Shown piece after piece: positions 1 through 7,971 of a DNA stretch of 64,000 nucleotides. This DNA is from Pontibacterium granulatum (GTDB lineage Bacteria; Pseudomonadota; Gammaproteobacteria; Pseudomonadales; Balneatricaceae): contig NZ_JASBRH010000007.1 of assembly GCF_029961155.1 (NCBI RefSeq), positions 1-64,000 on the forward strand, written 5' to 3'. Both the position numbers and the translations under genes were made by a program. Within the stretch, counting starts at the first letter, position 1. Each line of letters starts with the position of its first letter. A model generated the notes under the pieces. That model was not told the DNA's origin. It made no database searches and saw only the letters and a program-made list of their open reading frames with translations.

Positions 1-63
1 AAAATGATCGACGTTGTCTTGCCATTGGACACCTCTTCCTACGGTGGTGACTTTACCACCTAA
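1..63 (+). CDS. C-terminal end of an unidentified protein (partial)
   Basis: The first 63 bases read open in frame 1 and end in TAA at 61-63. The last residues are ...SSYGGDFTT, a plausible natural C-terminus. The gene body lies upstream of the window, so I cannot name the protein. A 127-bp tandem repeat and a hairpin follow, which fits a gene end. Confidence 0.5.
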   Translation, partial: KMIDVVLPLDTSSYGGDFTT

Positions 64-100
64 ATTGGTGTCCGGGTTCATTGAACCACTACAATACTGC

Positions 101-385
101 AAAGTAAACGCATGGTGTGATCACATTAATGCGTAGGTTGGCCATTGCGAAGCGATGCTCAACAAGTCGAGTCAGGGTTACCCTTAACTGTTGGGCTTCG
201 CGTTGCGAAGGCCAACCTACAACGTGGGAAGTAAGCGCACGTTGTAACCCCATAAAAGCGTAGGTTGGCCATTGCGAAGCGATGCCCAACAAGTCGAGTC
301 AGGGTTGCCCTTAACTGTTGGGCTTCGCGTTGCGAAGGCCAACCTACAACGTGGAAAGTAAGCGCAGGTTTGATCACAAAGAAAG
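101..385. repeat. 127-bp tandem repeat carrying REP-like inverted pairs
   Basis: Two nearly identical units repeat with a 127-base period; the inverted pairs span 134-219 and 261-346, and a third, partial copy of the flank runs into 355-380. Each unit has a left arm TAGGTTGGCCATTGCGAAGC and its complement about 25 bases later, so it can fold into one long stem. Related arms recur at 14240-14326, 15414-15502 and 27634-27679. This is the pattern of a dispersed REP/MITE-like family. I see no coding potential. Confidence 0.85.
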
Positions 386-412
386 CCCGGACATCAATCT
401 GTGCCGGGCTTT
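382..412. terminator. Hairpin terminator after choV
   Basis: The stem is AAAGCCCGG (382-390) with CCGGGCTTT (404-412), so T-rich flanks occur in both directions. It sits 21 bases beyond the choV stop and probably ends the choline transport transcript on the minus strand. Confidence 0.7.
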
Positions 413-433
413 TAGGTTGGGTGATGGGGTGTA

Positions 434-1627
434 TCAGGCCGCGCTGGTGGTGAAATGTTTGCCCAGCAGCGCGTGGTAGAAATCGCGGTCCGAGAGGATA
501 CCTACCAGGCTGTCGCATTCCTTGAGCAACACCGGCTGGCCGGTGCGATAACGGATCTCGATCGCCTGGCGCATGGAGATATCCGGTGTCGCCATGACCA
601 GGGTATCTTCCGCCAGATGGTCTACATTCTGACCTTCTTCCCACTGATGCAGCGACAATGGCTGCCCCTGACGGCTGGCGGCTACGACGTGGCCCAGCTC
701 GTTGGTGGCGATGCAGGTGTTGTCGTTACGGTTGAGTACCAACATCTCTTCCAGTTTTTCCAGCTCGTTGATCTCTGTCATCAGCGAACGGCCGCGCAGT
801 ACATTGAGCGGGTTAGTGTGAGCGACAAAATCTTCCACGTAAGCGTTGCTTGGATTCAGTACAATCTCTTCCGGCTTGCCGTGCTGGATGATCCGCGCAG
901 ACTCCATGATCGCGATATTGGTGCCGATCTTCAGCGCCTCGTCCAGATCGTGACTGACAAACAGGATGGTCTTGTTCAGCCGTTGCTGCAGTTCGATCAG
1001 CTCATCCTGCAGTTGGCTGCGGATCAACGGGTCCAGTGCGGAAAAGGGCTCATCCATGAGCAAAATATCGCTGTCCATGGCGAAAGCACGTGCAAGGCCT
1101 ACACGTTGTTGCATACCGCCCGAGAGTTCATGGGGGTATTTGTCTCTCCATTCAGCCAGGCCCACCATCTCCAGCTTTTCCATCGCCTGGGCACGGCGCT
1201 GCTGTTTGCCGATCCCCTGCATCTCCAGGCCAAACGCCACGTTGTCCAGCACGCTCAGCCACGGCATCAGGGCAAACTTCTGGAACACCATGGATATACG
1301 GTGGGTGCGCATGTGGCGCAGGGTAGCGGCATCACAGCTGGCCATATCCACCATATTGTCGCCGTCGCGCACCAACAGCTGGCCGCGGCTGATCGGATTA
1401 AGACCGTTGACGGCACGCAGCAGGCTGGATTTACCGGAGCCGGATAGCCCCATCAACACGCAGATCTCACCCTGCTGCACCTCGATCGTGGCGTTATGGA
1501 CGCCCACCACATCGCCGGTGGCGTCGATGATCTCCTGCCGGGACTTGCCTTGATCAAGCAGGTTCAGGCTCTGTTTCACGTTGTCGCCAAAGACAACGTC
1601 CAGGTTGCGAATACTTACTGCCGTCAT
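434..1627 (-). CDS. choV: Choline ABC transporter ATP-binding protein
   Basis: This is the ATPase subunit of an OpuA/ProU-type importer for quaternary amines at the inner membrane. Residues 60-68 form the Walker A motif (GLSGSGKSS), the signature LSGGMQQR lies at about 168-175 and Walker B ILLMDEPFSALDP at about 188-200. The C-terminal third, from about 285, matches the paired CBS region usual in ProV/ChoV, which gates transport by ionic strength. At 397 residues the length is normal. The start is two bases downstream of the choW stop, so the two are translationally coupled. Assignment to choline rather than betaine rests on the neighbouring ChoX and betA/betB. Confidence 0.92.
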   Translation of the reverse strand: MTAVSIRNLDVVFGDNVKQSLNLLDQGKSRQEIIDATGDVVGVHNATIEVQQGEICVLMGLSGSGKSSLLRAVNGLNPISRGQLLVRDGDNMVDMASCDAATLRHMRTHRISMVFQKFALMPWLSVLDNVAFGLEMQGIGKQQRRAQAMEKLEMVGLAEWRDKYPHELSGGMQQRVGLARAFAMDSDILLMDEPFSALDPLIRSQLQDELIELQQRLNKTILFVSHDLDEALKIGTNIAIMESARIIQHGKPEEIVLNPSNAYVEDFVAHTNPLNVLRGRSLMTEINELEKLEEMLVLNRNDNTCIATNELGHVVAASRQGQPLSLHQWEEGQNVDHLAEDTLVMATPDISMRQAIEIRYRTGQPVLLKECDSLVGILSDRDFYHALLGKHFTTSAA

Positions 1628-1629
1628 AA

Positions 1630-2475
1630 TTAACCCTCCTCCTTAGTGCCCGGTGCTTTGCAGATACGGTCGAGAATGATCGCCACCAGAACGATCGCCA
1701 GGCCGGCTTCGAACCCTTGGGAGATGTTGACGGTATTTAGCGCACGGATAACCGGTTTGCCCAGGCCGTCGGCACCCACCAGGGCGGCGATGACCACCAT
1801 GGAGAGGGAGAGCATGATGCACTGGGTAATGCCCGCCATGATGTTGGGCATCGCCGCAGGCAACTCCACTTTATACAGAAGCTTCATTGGCGTAGCGCCA
1901 AATGCCTTGCCAGCTTCGATCAGGTCTTCCGGCACCCGGCTGATCCCCAGGTAGGTCAGACGGATCGGTGCGGCGATGGCAAAGATAATGGTGGAGATCA
2001 GACCCGGCACCACACCCAGGCCAAACAGCACCAGCGTTGGGATCAGGTACACAAAGGTAGGGATGGTCTGCATCAGGTCGAGAATCGGTCGCAGAATGGT
2101 GTATAGCCAGGGGCGATGTGCGGCCAGAATCCCGATTGGGATGCCCACTATGACGGATAGAGTGGTTGCGGTGAGTACCAGGACAAAGGTTTCGATCATC
2201 TCTTTCCAGTACCCCAGATTGAGAATCAGCAGCAGCGCGACCACCACAAAAATGACCAGCGGCATACTGCGGTGCAGCGCCCAGGCGATGGCCGCGGTCA
2301 GTGCCATCGGCACAAAAGGGGGAAACCACTGAAAGATATCGACCATGGAGAGAATCACCCACTCCAGGGAGATAGATATCGCATCAAAAAAGCCAGCGGC
2401 GTTAAACGTCAGCCAGTCGACGAAGGCTTCCATCCAGCTGCCGAGCGGGAGTTTGTTTTCAGTAAACCAGTTCAT
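1630..2475 (-). CDS. choW: Choline ABC transporter permease
   Basis: A hydrophobic 281-residue protein of the BPD_transp_1 family, the membrane channel of the ChoXWV importer. The N-terminal part has membrane segments and an amphipathic stretch typical of ProW. The EAA-like coupling loop is seen around GISRVPEDLIEAGKAFGATP, which contacts the ATPase. It lies between choX and choV on the minus strand, nearly touching choV. A 171-base gap with two hairpins separates it from choX, which would let the binding protein be made in excess. Confidence 0.92.
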   Translation of the reverse strand: MNWFTENKLPLGSWMEAFVDWLTFNAAGFFDAISISLEWVILSMVDIFQWFPPFVPMALTAAIAWALHRSMPLVIFVVVALLLILNLGYWKEMIETFVLVLTATTLSVIVGIPIGILAAHRPWLYTILRPILDLMQTIPTFVYLIPTLVLFGLGVVPGLISTIIFAIAAPIRLTYLGISRVPEDLIEAGKAFGATPMKLLYKVELPAAMPNIMAGITQCIMLSLSMVVIAALVGADGLGKPVIRALNTVNISQGFEAGLAIVLVAIILDRICKAPGTKEEG

Positions 2476-2557
2476 CTGTTCTGCCTTATGTATCGATAGG
2501 GGGTACCAACGACAGGGCCTTGGGTACCCGAATTCTTTATTGTGTATGGGCAGTGTC

Positions 2558-2633
2558 GCGACCGGCGGCTGGTTTCACCGGTCGCAGTTGTATTAACGAC
2601 ATAGGGTCTGACGGAGTGTTTGCAGCCAGACCC
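2558..2633 (-). promoter_or_regulatory. Two hairpins between choX and choW
   Basis: GCGACCGG (2558-2565) pairs with CCGGTCGC (2578-2585), and GGGTCTG (2604-2610) pairs with CAGACCC (2627-2633). Neither is followed by a T-run on the minus strand. Such intercistronic stems commonly protect upstream mRNA or partly attenuate, giving more binding protein than permease; that role is inferred. Confidence 0.5.
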
Positions 2634-2646
2634 GTGATCAGCCGGA

Positions 2647-3606
2647 TCAGAGACCCAGGTGGCTGCGTACGGCTGCCAGGGCATCACCGCCGTCTTTGGT
2701 GGTCACGCCGTCCAGCCAGCCATTCAGAACTCCCGGATTGGCTTTCAGCCACTCACGGGCAGCTGGCTGCGGGGCCAGACCGATGTCCAGGATGGAGCCC
2801 ATCACTTCGTTCTCCATTTTCAGGCTGAAATTGAGGTTCTGCAGCAGACTACCCACATTCGGACACTCTGTGGTGTAGTTCTTACGGACGTTGGTGTAGA
2901 CGTTGGCACCGCCGTAGTTGGGGCCGAAGTAGTCATCACCACCGGCCAGATATTCCATCTGCACGTTGGCGTTCATCGGGTGTGGGGCCCAGCCCAGGAA
3001 AACGATCCACTGGTTGCGCTTCGCGGCGCGGGATACCTGGGAGATCATGCCTGCTTCGCTGGATTCCACCAGGTTAAAGCCTTTGAGACCGAAGGCGTCC
3101 TTGTCGATCATGTCCTGAATCAGGCGGTTGCCATCGTTACCCGGCTCGATGCCGTAGAGGCGGCCCTTGAACTTGTCTTTATGTTTGGCGATGTCGGCGA
3201 AGCTTTGCACGCCCGCATCGTAAACGTACTTAGGCACCGCCAGGGTATATTTCGCCCCTTCCAGATTGGCGCGCACCGTTTCAACCGTGCCTGCTTCGCG
3301 GTACTTGGCGATGTCGGCTTCCATGGTAGGCATCCAGTTGCCAAGGAACACGTCGATATCACCGTTGGCCAGGGAGGTGTAGGTAACCGGTACAGACAGC
3401 AGCTGTGTGGTAGGGATGTAGCCGAGGGCTTCAACCACTTCGCTGGTGATTGCGGTGGTGGCGGTGATATCGGTCCAGCCGACGTCGGAAAAGCGCACTG
3501 TGTCGCACTGGTCAGCAAAGGCCAGGGATGCCGATAGCCCCACTGCAGCGGCAACACCACGCATCAGGTTAAGTTTCAGGCCGGATTTGTTCTTTCGATT
3601 CATCAT
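2647..3606 (-). CDS. choX: Choline-binding periplasmic protein
   Basis: A 319-residue substrate-binding protein of the OpuAC family that captures choline in the periplasm for ChoWV. There is a signal peptide of about 31 residues, cleaved near SLAFA-DQ. Aromatic ligand-box motifs of the ChoX type are visible: GWTDITATT, LGNWMPTME and GWAPHPMN. Two consecutive ATG codons (3604-3606 and 3601-3603) could start it. It is first in choX-choW-choV. Choline specificity is inferred from these motifs and from the betA/betB genes nearby. Confidence 0.9.
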   Translation of the reverse strand: MMNRKNKSGLKLNLMRGVAAAVGLSASLAFADQCDTVRFSDVGWTDITATTAITSEVVEALGYIPTTQLLSVPVTYTSLANGDIDVFLGNWMPTMEADIAKYREAGTVETVRANLEGAKYTLAVPKYVYDAGVQSFADIAKHKDKFKGRLYGIEPGNDGNRLIQDMIDKDAFGLKGFNLVESSEAGMISQVSRAAKRNQWIVFLGWAPHPMNANVQMEYLAGGDDYFGPNYGGANVYTNVRKNYTTECPNVGSLLQNLNFSLKMENEVMGSILDIGLAPQPAAREWLKANPGVLNGWLDGVTTKDGGDALAAVRSHLGL

Positions 3607-3850
3607 GAGTGTTTCCCTTATTTTTGTTGTTCGGTCTCGTGCTCTTGATGTGATTCGGTCGATTGATCACACCGGTACAGGCTTGTGATAGTTCTCCCGA
3701 CTGAGAAGTTGGGTTACTATCCGTCATGGTCGTGATGGACCTCAGGGTCTGTTGTGAGAGCCAGTGACCTCGCAAATCAGCTTGGCTCCCACGGACGCGG
3801 CTTATGGGCCTGTATCTTGAAGAGGAAAGAGATATGGGCCCCCCCACCAC

Positions 3851-4579
3851 TTACTCGAATGTTCTGCTGATACTCAGAAACACCCGTGCGTCGGCCACCT
3901 CATAGGTGTCGGACGCGTCGTTGGCATCGGTATCGGTGTAGCTCAGCGCCATATCGAAACCGGCCAGGCTCTTGCTGAGAGAGGCCCCCCAGTGATTGAT
4001 CGCGTTATCTCCGTACCAGTACACGTCCTGGCCGTTGCCGCTGTCGAGCAGTTCGGTGTGGGACGCTTCCAGCGTCAGGCCTATCTCATTGCCCAGATCA
4101 AAGGTGTGGCTCAGTAACACCAGGTAGGAGGCGCCGACATCAAAGGAGTAGTTGTCGGAGTACGCCAATTTAAGGGTGGTGGCACCCTTGTAGGTCAGGG
4201 AACCGTAGACCTCGCCGTAATCGGATTCGAAGCCGGTATCGTTGGCACCCGGATAGGTGTAGTAGGCGTAACCCAGGTCGAAGCTCAGGTCGTCATTGAT
4301 GCTGCCGGCATAACCGGCGTACACATCAAACTCCAGCTCTGCATCGGGTAACCCCGCCGGAGTGAAGTCGATCTGGGAGGCAAACGCGCCGACGTAGAAG
4401 CCAGCATCGTTGTACCAGTCCACGCTGCCCTGCAGGGCTGGATTGCTGTCGGTTTGGCTGACGCCGTTATAGACATAATCCGATACCAGGGTGGCGGTTG
4501 CGGAGACTTCCGCCTGGCTTGAGGTGGCAAATGCACAAAGGGCCAGGGCGGAACTGACAGTCGTTATTTTTCTTATCAC
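3851..4579 (-). CDS. TorF-family outer membrane porin-like protein
   Basis: A 242-residue secreted protein with a signal peptide cut after about residue 23 (SSQA-EVSA). The rest alternates polar and aromatic residues as in a beta barrel and ends in aromatic F-E. The opening SATATLVSDYVYNGVSQTD is characteristic of the TorF/Gcw_chp family, named for porins found near trimethylamine oxide genes. Between the choline transporter and the alkaline phosphatase it probably lets the substrate through the outer membrane; the substrate itself is inferred. Confidence 0.8.
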   Translation of the reverse strand: MIRKITTVSSALALCAFATSSQAEVSATATLVSDYVYNGVSQTDSNPALQGSVDWYNDAGFYVGAFASQIDFTPAGLPDAELEFDVYAGYAGSINDDLSFDLGYAYYTYPGANDTGFESDYGEVYGSLTYKGATTLKLAYSDNYSFDVGASYLVLLSHTFDLGNEIGLTLEASHTELLDSGNGQDVYWYGDNAINHWGASLSKSLAGFDMALSYTDTDANDASDTYEVADARVFLSISRTFE

Positions 4580-4635
4580 TGTGAATCCCTTTTCAGGTTG
4601 TTGTGGTTGAATTGGCGCCCCGTCGAGTGGTTGAA

Positions 4636-4682
4636 CGCTTTCAGGACGAGGCGCGGAAAGGGCACCGGAACCGTCCGGTGCC
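4636..4682 (-). terminator. Hairpin element, copy 1 (after the phosphatase gene)
   Basis: A perfect 9-bp stem GGCACCGGA/TCCGGTGCC with a 4-base loop sits at 4661-4682, flanked by the conserved string TCAGGACGAG at 4641-4650. The same unit recurs at 6363-6411. It lies just past the alkaline phosphatase stop, so it may end or stabilise that transcript. There is no T-run. Confidence 0.55.
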
Positions 4683-4724
4683 GTGTTCTTACACGGTTGC
4701 CGTGCATCTCTGTCAATGCAGACG

Positions 4725-6320
4725 TTAGTGCGTGTTAATGCTGTTGATGGCGTGGTTCGCCCAGTCAGTTGTGTGCATCAGACCGTCGAATTTCCGAGTG
4801 ACCTCTTCAGGCCCCCAGGCGATAACCGGCACAGGGGTGTTGGTGTGTGTACCGGTTGCCCAGACAGTGTTCTGCTGCTTACCTACTACGCTCGCCAAAA
4901 GGTTGTGGCGCACGCCGCTGCCATACACAAAGAACTCTTTGTACTCGTTCACTTTGGGGAAGGTTTTGCTGCCGAGGTAGCCGTGGCCTTCGACGTAGTA
5001 TTCGTGGTCTTCCGTCGTCAGAATCTTCTGGGCTTCCGCTTCGGTGATTGGAAACTGGGTGTATTGGTTTACCAGTTTCACCAGGTGGGCAGGGGTTTGT
5101 TCAGCCTTTGGCAGCGCGTCGAACTCGCTGAAGATATCCTCATAGGATGCTTTCTGCTGATAGATCTTATCCAGCGTATCGTAGCGACCGAAGTTATAGT
5201 TGGGTTTGAAAGTTGTCCCTTTAAAAACGTCGCCTTTCAGGTCTCGGCCTTCGGGCAGATTGTTGCGCGAATAACTGAAACCAAAACCGCCCGTTTCATG
5301 GTCCGCGGTAATGATGATCAGCGTGTCATCCCTGTCTTTGGCCCAGTCATACAGATACCCGACGGTACGGTCCATCTTCAGCATCTCATGGAGCATATAG
5401 CCGGTATCGTTGTCGTGGGCAGCCCAGTCAATCAGCCCCGATTCGACCATCAGGAAGAAACCGTTCTCATTTTTTTCAAGTACAGAGATCGCTTTCTCGG
5501 TCATCTCCTGCAGCGTTGGTGTGGTGCGTTGCGGATCGGTAAGGGAGTTGGATTCCTCGATACCGTTCAGGGTTCGCGAGTAGGCAAACAACCCCAGCAA
5601 TTTTTCGCCGTCCGCGGCTTGCAGCTGCTCTTTATTGAACGCCAGTTGGTAGCCTTTGTCCTGAGCCTGCTGCAGCACATTCAGTTCGTCTTTACGTTTG
5701 GATTTGATCCGGACGCTGCCTGCGGTCATCTGTTGGAGTGTCTGATGGATATTGCTGGCTTTGTCATTTGCTGCTTTGGGAATCCAATGGCGCAAACCGC
5801 CGCCCAACATGACATCAACGTTGTTGTTCAGCATGTCCATGGCGATCTCGTTCTCTTTCGAACGATGGGTCTGGTGTGCGGCAAAGCCTGCGGGGGTCGC
5901 ATGGGTAACCCGGGTGTCGCTGATCAAGCCCGTCGCCATCCCTTTTTTCTCTGCCAGTTCCAACATGGTTTCGGTGGCGTCGCCATGTTGATCTGAACCG
6001 ACCATTTCAGAACCGGCCAGGGTGCCGCTGGCAAACTGGGTGGCAGAGGCTGCCGAATCCACAACCAGAGCGTTTGCCGGGTCGGTGTAAGCCAGTCCCA
6101 ACACCCCTTCGCGGGCGATGTTTTCCCAGGCACTGATACGGTTTTTATCCTGATACAAGGAGTTCGGCGCATGTTTGACATAGGAATTCAGCAGGCCTAC
6201 CTGCTGAGCGCCCATACCGTCGCCGATGACAACAATGACGTTCTTGATATCACTAGCGTAGGCGCAGCTCACCGAAAGGTATGCCGCACCCAGAGCAGCA
6301 GTCCACTTACTTAAACTCAT
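4725..6320 (-). CDS. Secreted alkaline phosphatase
   Basis: A 531-residue periplasmic phosphomonoesterase of the PhoA superfamily. A signal peptide ends near residue 22 (CAYA-SD). The metal-binding GDGMG carries Asp34, and the nucleophile is Ser89 in VDSAASATQFASG. Later metal ligands appear in ESGLIDWAAHDND and ADHETGGFG. A long insertion (about residues 330-450) makes it longer than E. coli PhoA (about 470) and closer to Vibrio-type enzymes. No Pho box was seen upstream. Its place inside a choline uptake and oxidation locus suggests that it frees choline from phosphocholine, which is an inference. Confidence 0.88.
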   Translation of the reverse strand: MSLSKWTAALGAAYLSVSCAYASDIKNVIVVIGDGMGAQQVGLLNSYVKHAPNSLYQDKNRISAWENIAREGVLGLAYTDPANALVVDSAASATQFASGTLAGSEMVGSDQHGDATETMLELAEKKGMATGLISDTRVTHATPAGFAAHQTHRSKENEIAMDMLNNNVDVMLGGGLRHWIPKAANDKASNIHQTLQQMTAGSVRIKSKRKDELNVLQQAQDKGYQLAFNKEQLQAADGEKLLGLFAYSRTLNGIEESNSLTDPQRTTPTLQEMTEKAISVLEKNENGFFLMVESGLIDWAAHDNDTGYMLHEMLKMDRTVGYLYDWAKDRDDTLIIITADHETGGFGFSYSRNNLPEGRDLKGDVFKGTTFKPNYNFGRYDTLDKIYQQKASYEDIFSEFDALPKAEQTPAHLVKLVNQYTQFPITEAEAQKILTTEDHEYYVEGHGYLGSKTFPKVNEYKEFFVYGSGVRHNLLASVVGKQQNTVWATGTHTNTPVPVIAWGPEEVTRKFDGLMHTTDWANHAINSINTH

Positions 6321-6362
6321 ACGGTTTTCCTTCTGTTTTTATACCGCACGCTGAATCGTTGG

Positions 6363-6411
6363 CACTTTTTCAGGACGAGCGGTGGGAAGGGCACCGGAAA
6401 ATTCCGGTGCC
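6363..6411 (-). terminator. Hairpin element, copy 2 (after the BCCT gene)
   Basis: The stem GGCACCGGA (6390-6398) with TCCGGTGCC (6403-6411) and the flank TCAGGACGAG (6370-6379) repeat the element found at 4636-4682. It lies between the BCCT carrier stop and the phosphatase start, so both ends of the phosphatase gene carry a copy. Confidence 0.55.
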
Positions 6412-6478
6412 TTGATGCTTTGCTTTGCGGCCGGTGGGCCGCTGTATCACAAGGTGTTTTGGCTTAGGCCTATGGGCG

Positions 6479-7612
6479 CTAAGCAGGCTGAGGGCTCAGC
6501 CCGGGACGGCGCTGCAACAGCAGCAGGTAGATCACGGCGTAGAGGGCGATCACCAGCAGGCCCACCCAGGCAATATCGAACGGGGTGAACTGGTATGCCA
6601 GGATCAGGCCGTACATCACGATGAAGTTACCGGCGATGTATCTGGTTTTGCCGTAACGCTCAACGGTCAGATCCATGTTGCTGGTGTACAGGCGGATCAG
6701 GGAGTCGAGGGAATTGATCACGAAGATGATGCCTACGACGATCATCGCCAGTTTCATCATGTCCACGATCTCCAGCGCATTAGCGTGGTAGTAGTAGAGG
6801 ACGGAGAACCACAATGCCAGTGGGATTGATGGGATCACCAGCAGGGCGGCACACAGCTGCCAGGTTTTCAGGCCACCTACAAAACGTGCCACGAACTGGC
6901 CGATCATGATGCTCCAGGAGAACCACCAAAACAGGTAGAACTGGTGATAGTCGGAGATGGGCAGAATGAACTGGTCCAGATTGGTGAAGTAGCCGCCGAT
7001 GCCCGCCAGGGTAGATGCCAGTTCAGGCAGACCCAGACCGTCAGCGTTGAGCATCACGCCTGCGATCAGCGCCAGGAACAGCCAGGTGGAGGCGATACTC
7101 AGTACCTTCACGTACTTGATATCGGTACTGGAAAGTACGGCCAACAGGACGACAATGGCAACCAGTCCAAAGCGCATCGGATCGGAGATACCATCCACGT
7201 AGCTTGGCAGGTAGCTGAGGAACAGGAAGCCGGTGAACGCGCAGGTGGCGATCACGACGATATTGTTGACGATCTTTACGGCAGGGATCTCAAACAGTTT
7301 GACCTTGGGTTCGATCACGCAGAAGTAGAAGGTGGTCAGGAAGTAGAAACCCCACACCAACCCACCCCAGAAGCCGAACTCTATCGCCAGCGGGTTAGTG
7401 AATTGGTAGGCCTGCTCCTCAGCGTACACCGGAAACTCGGTGAGCGGGAACATGATCAGGCCCACATCCAGGCCGGAAGTGAACAGGATCGCCAGGAACG
7501 CGAATAGACTGCTTGGTATTTCACCCTTACACAGCACATTACGGCCCTTAATTACGATAAAGGCCGATGTCAGGAGTGTCACAATAATTGCGACGGAAAG
7601 TATGGTGGTCAT
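6479..7612 (-). CDS. Short BCCT-family quaternary amine transporter
   Basis: An integral membrane protein of 377 residues with about ten hydrophobic segments. The BCCT signature is recognisable as FWWFSWSIMIGQFVARF at about residues 228-244, and ILFTSGLDVGLIMF matches the ligand-site helix of the family. Typical BetT/CaiT carriers have 500-670 residues and 12 segments; this one lacks most of the usual N-terminus and all of the C-terminal osmosensory tail. It probably brings in choline or betaine with an ion. The reading frame is clean, so it looks like a compact family member and not a broken gene. Confidence 0.78.
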   Translation of the reverse strand: MTTILSVAIIVTLLTSAFIVIKGRNVLCKGEIPSSLFAFLAILFTSGLDVGLIMFPLTEFPVYAEEQAYQFTNPLAIEFGFWGGLVWGFYFLTTFYFCVIEPKVKLFEIPAVKIVNNIVVIATCAFTGFLFLSYLPSYVDGISDPMRFGLVAIVVLLAVLSSTDIKYVKVLSIASTWLFLALIAGVMLNADGLGLPELASTLAGIGGYFTNLDQFILPISDYHQFYLFWWFSWSIMIGQFVARFVGGLKTWQLCAALLVIPSIPLALWFSVLYYYHANALEIVDMMKLAMIVVGIIFVINSLDSLIRLYTSNMDLTVERYGKTRYIAGNFIVMYGLILAYQFTPFDIAWVGLLVIALYAVIYLLLLQRRPGLSPQPA

Positions 7613-7971
7613 TTCAGGATTGCTCCGTTCTTATATTTATAGTCTTAACCGGGGAGCCAACATCAGCTTACTGCCGCTGGCGCCTTTGTCCAAGTGTTCC
7701 TCCGTAGAGTGAGGAAGGCTTGGTGATCTGCAGGGAGGCTATCCGCCGCTATGAGCGCGGGAGCCACTCCAGCCGGTTTTGAAACGGAGATCGCAATGAT
7801 CACGGCCAGAGCAAGCCGCGATAACGGTCCTGCTCTGCCAAGCACTACAGCGATGCGCGCCGGTGCTTGTGGGTTGAGTTCTCAGATATAGTTTCATCAA
7901 GCTTATACCTTTAATTATTTTTGTTGGCTGGGCTCTATTTTTTTATCTGCGAGAGGCTTGAAACCGACCGC
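7613..7971. other. Gap between betA and the BCCT gene
   Basis: These 359 bases hold no convincing gene. They must contain the 5' region of the BCCT gene on the minus strand. I see an AT-rich stretch at about 7885-7950 but no clear promoter, operator or terminator. Confidence 0.4.

Noticed and set aside
455-1447. Long plus-strand open frame opposite choV
   Set aside because: It is the antisense shadow of a strongly coding gene with intact ATPase motifs. The same holds for long frames opposite the phosphatase, betA, betB, gdh and AraC genes.
6321-6478. Pho box before the alkaline phosphatase gene
   Set aside because: No pair of CTGTCAT-like direct repeats with 11-base spacing is visible.
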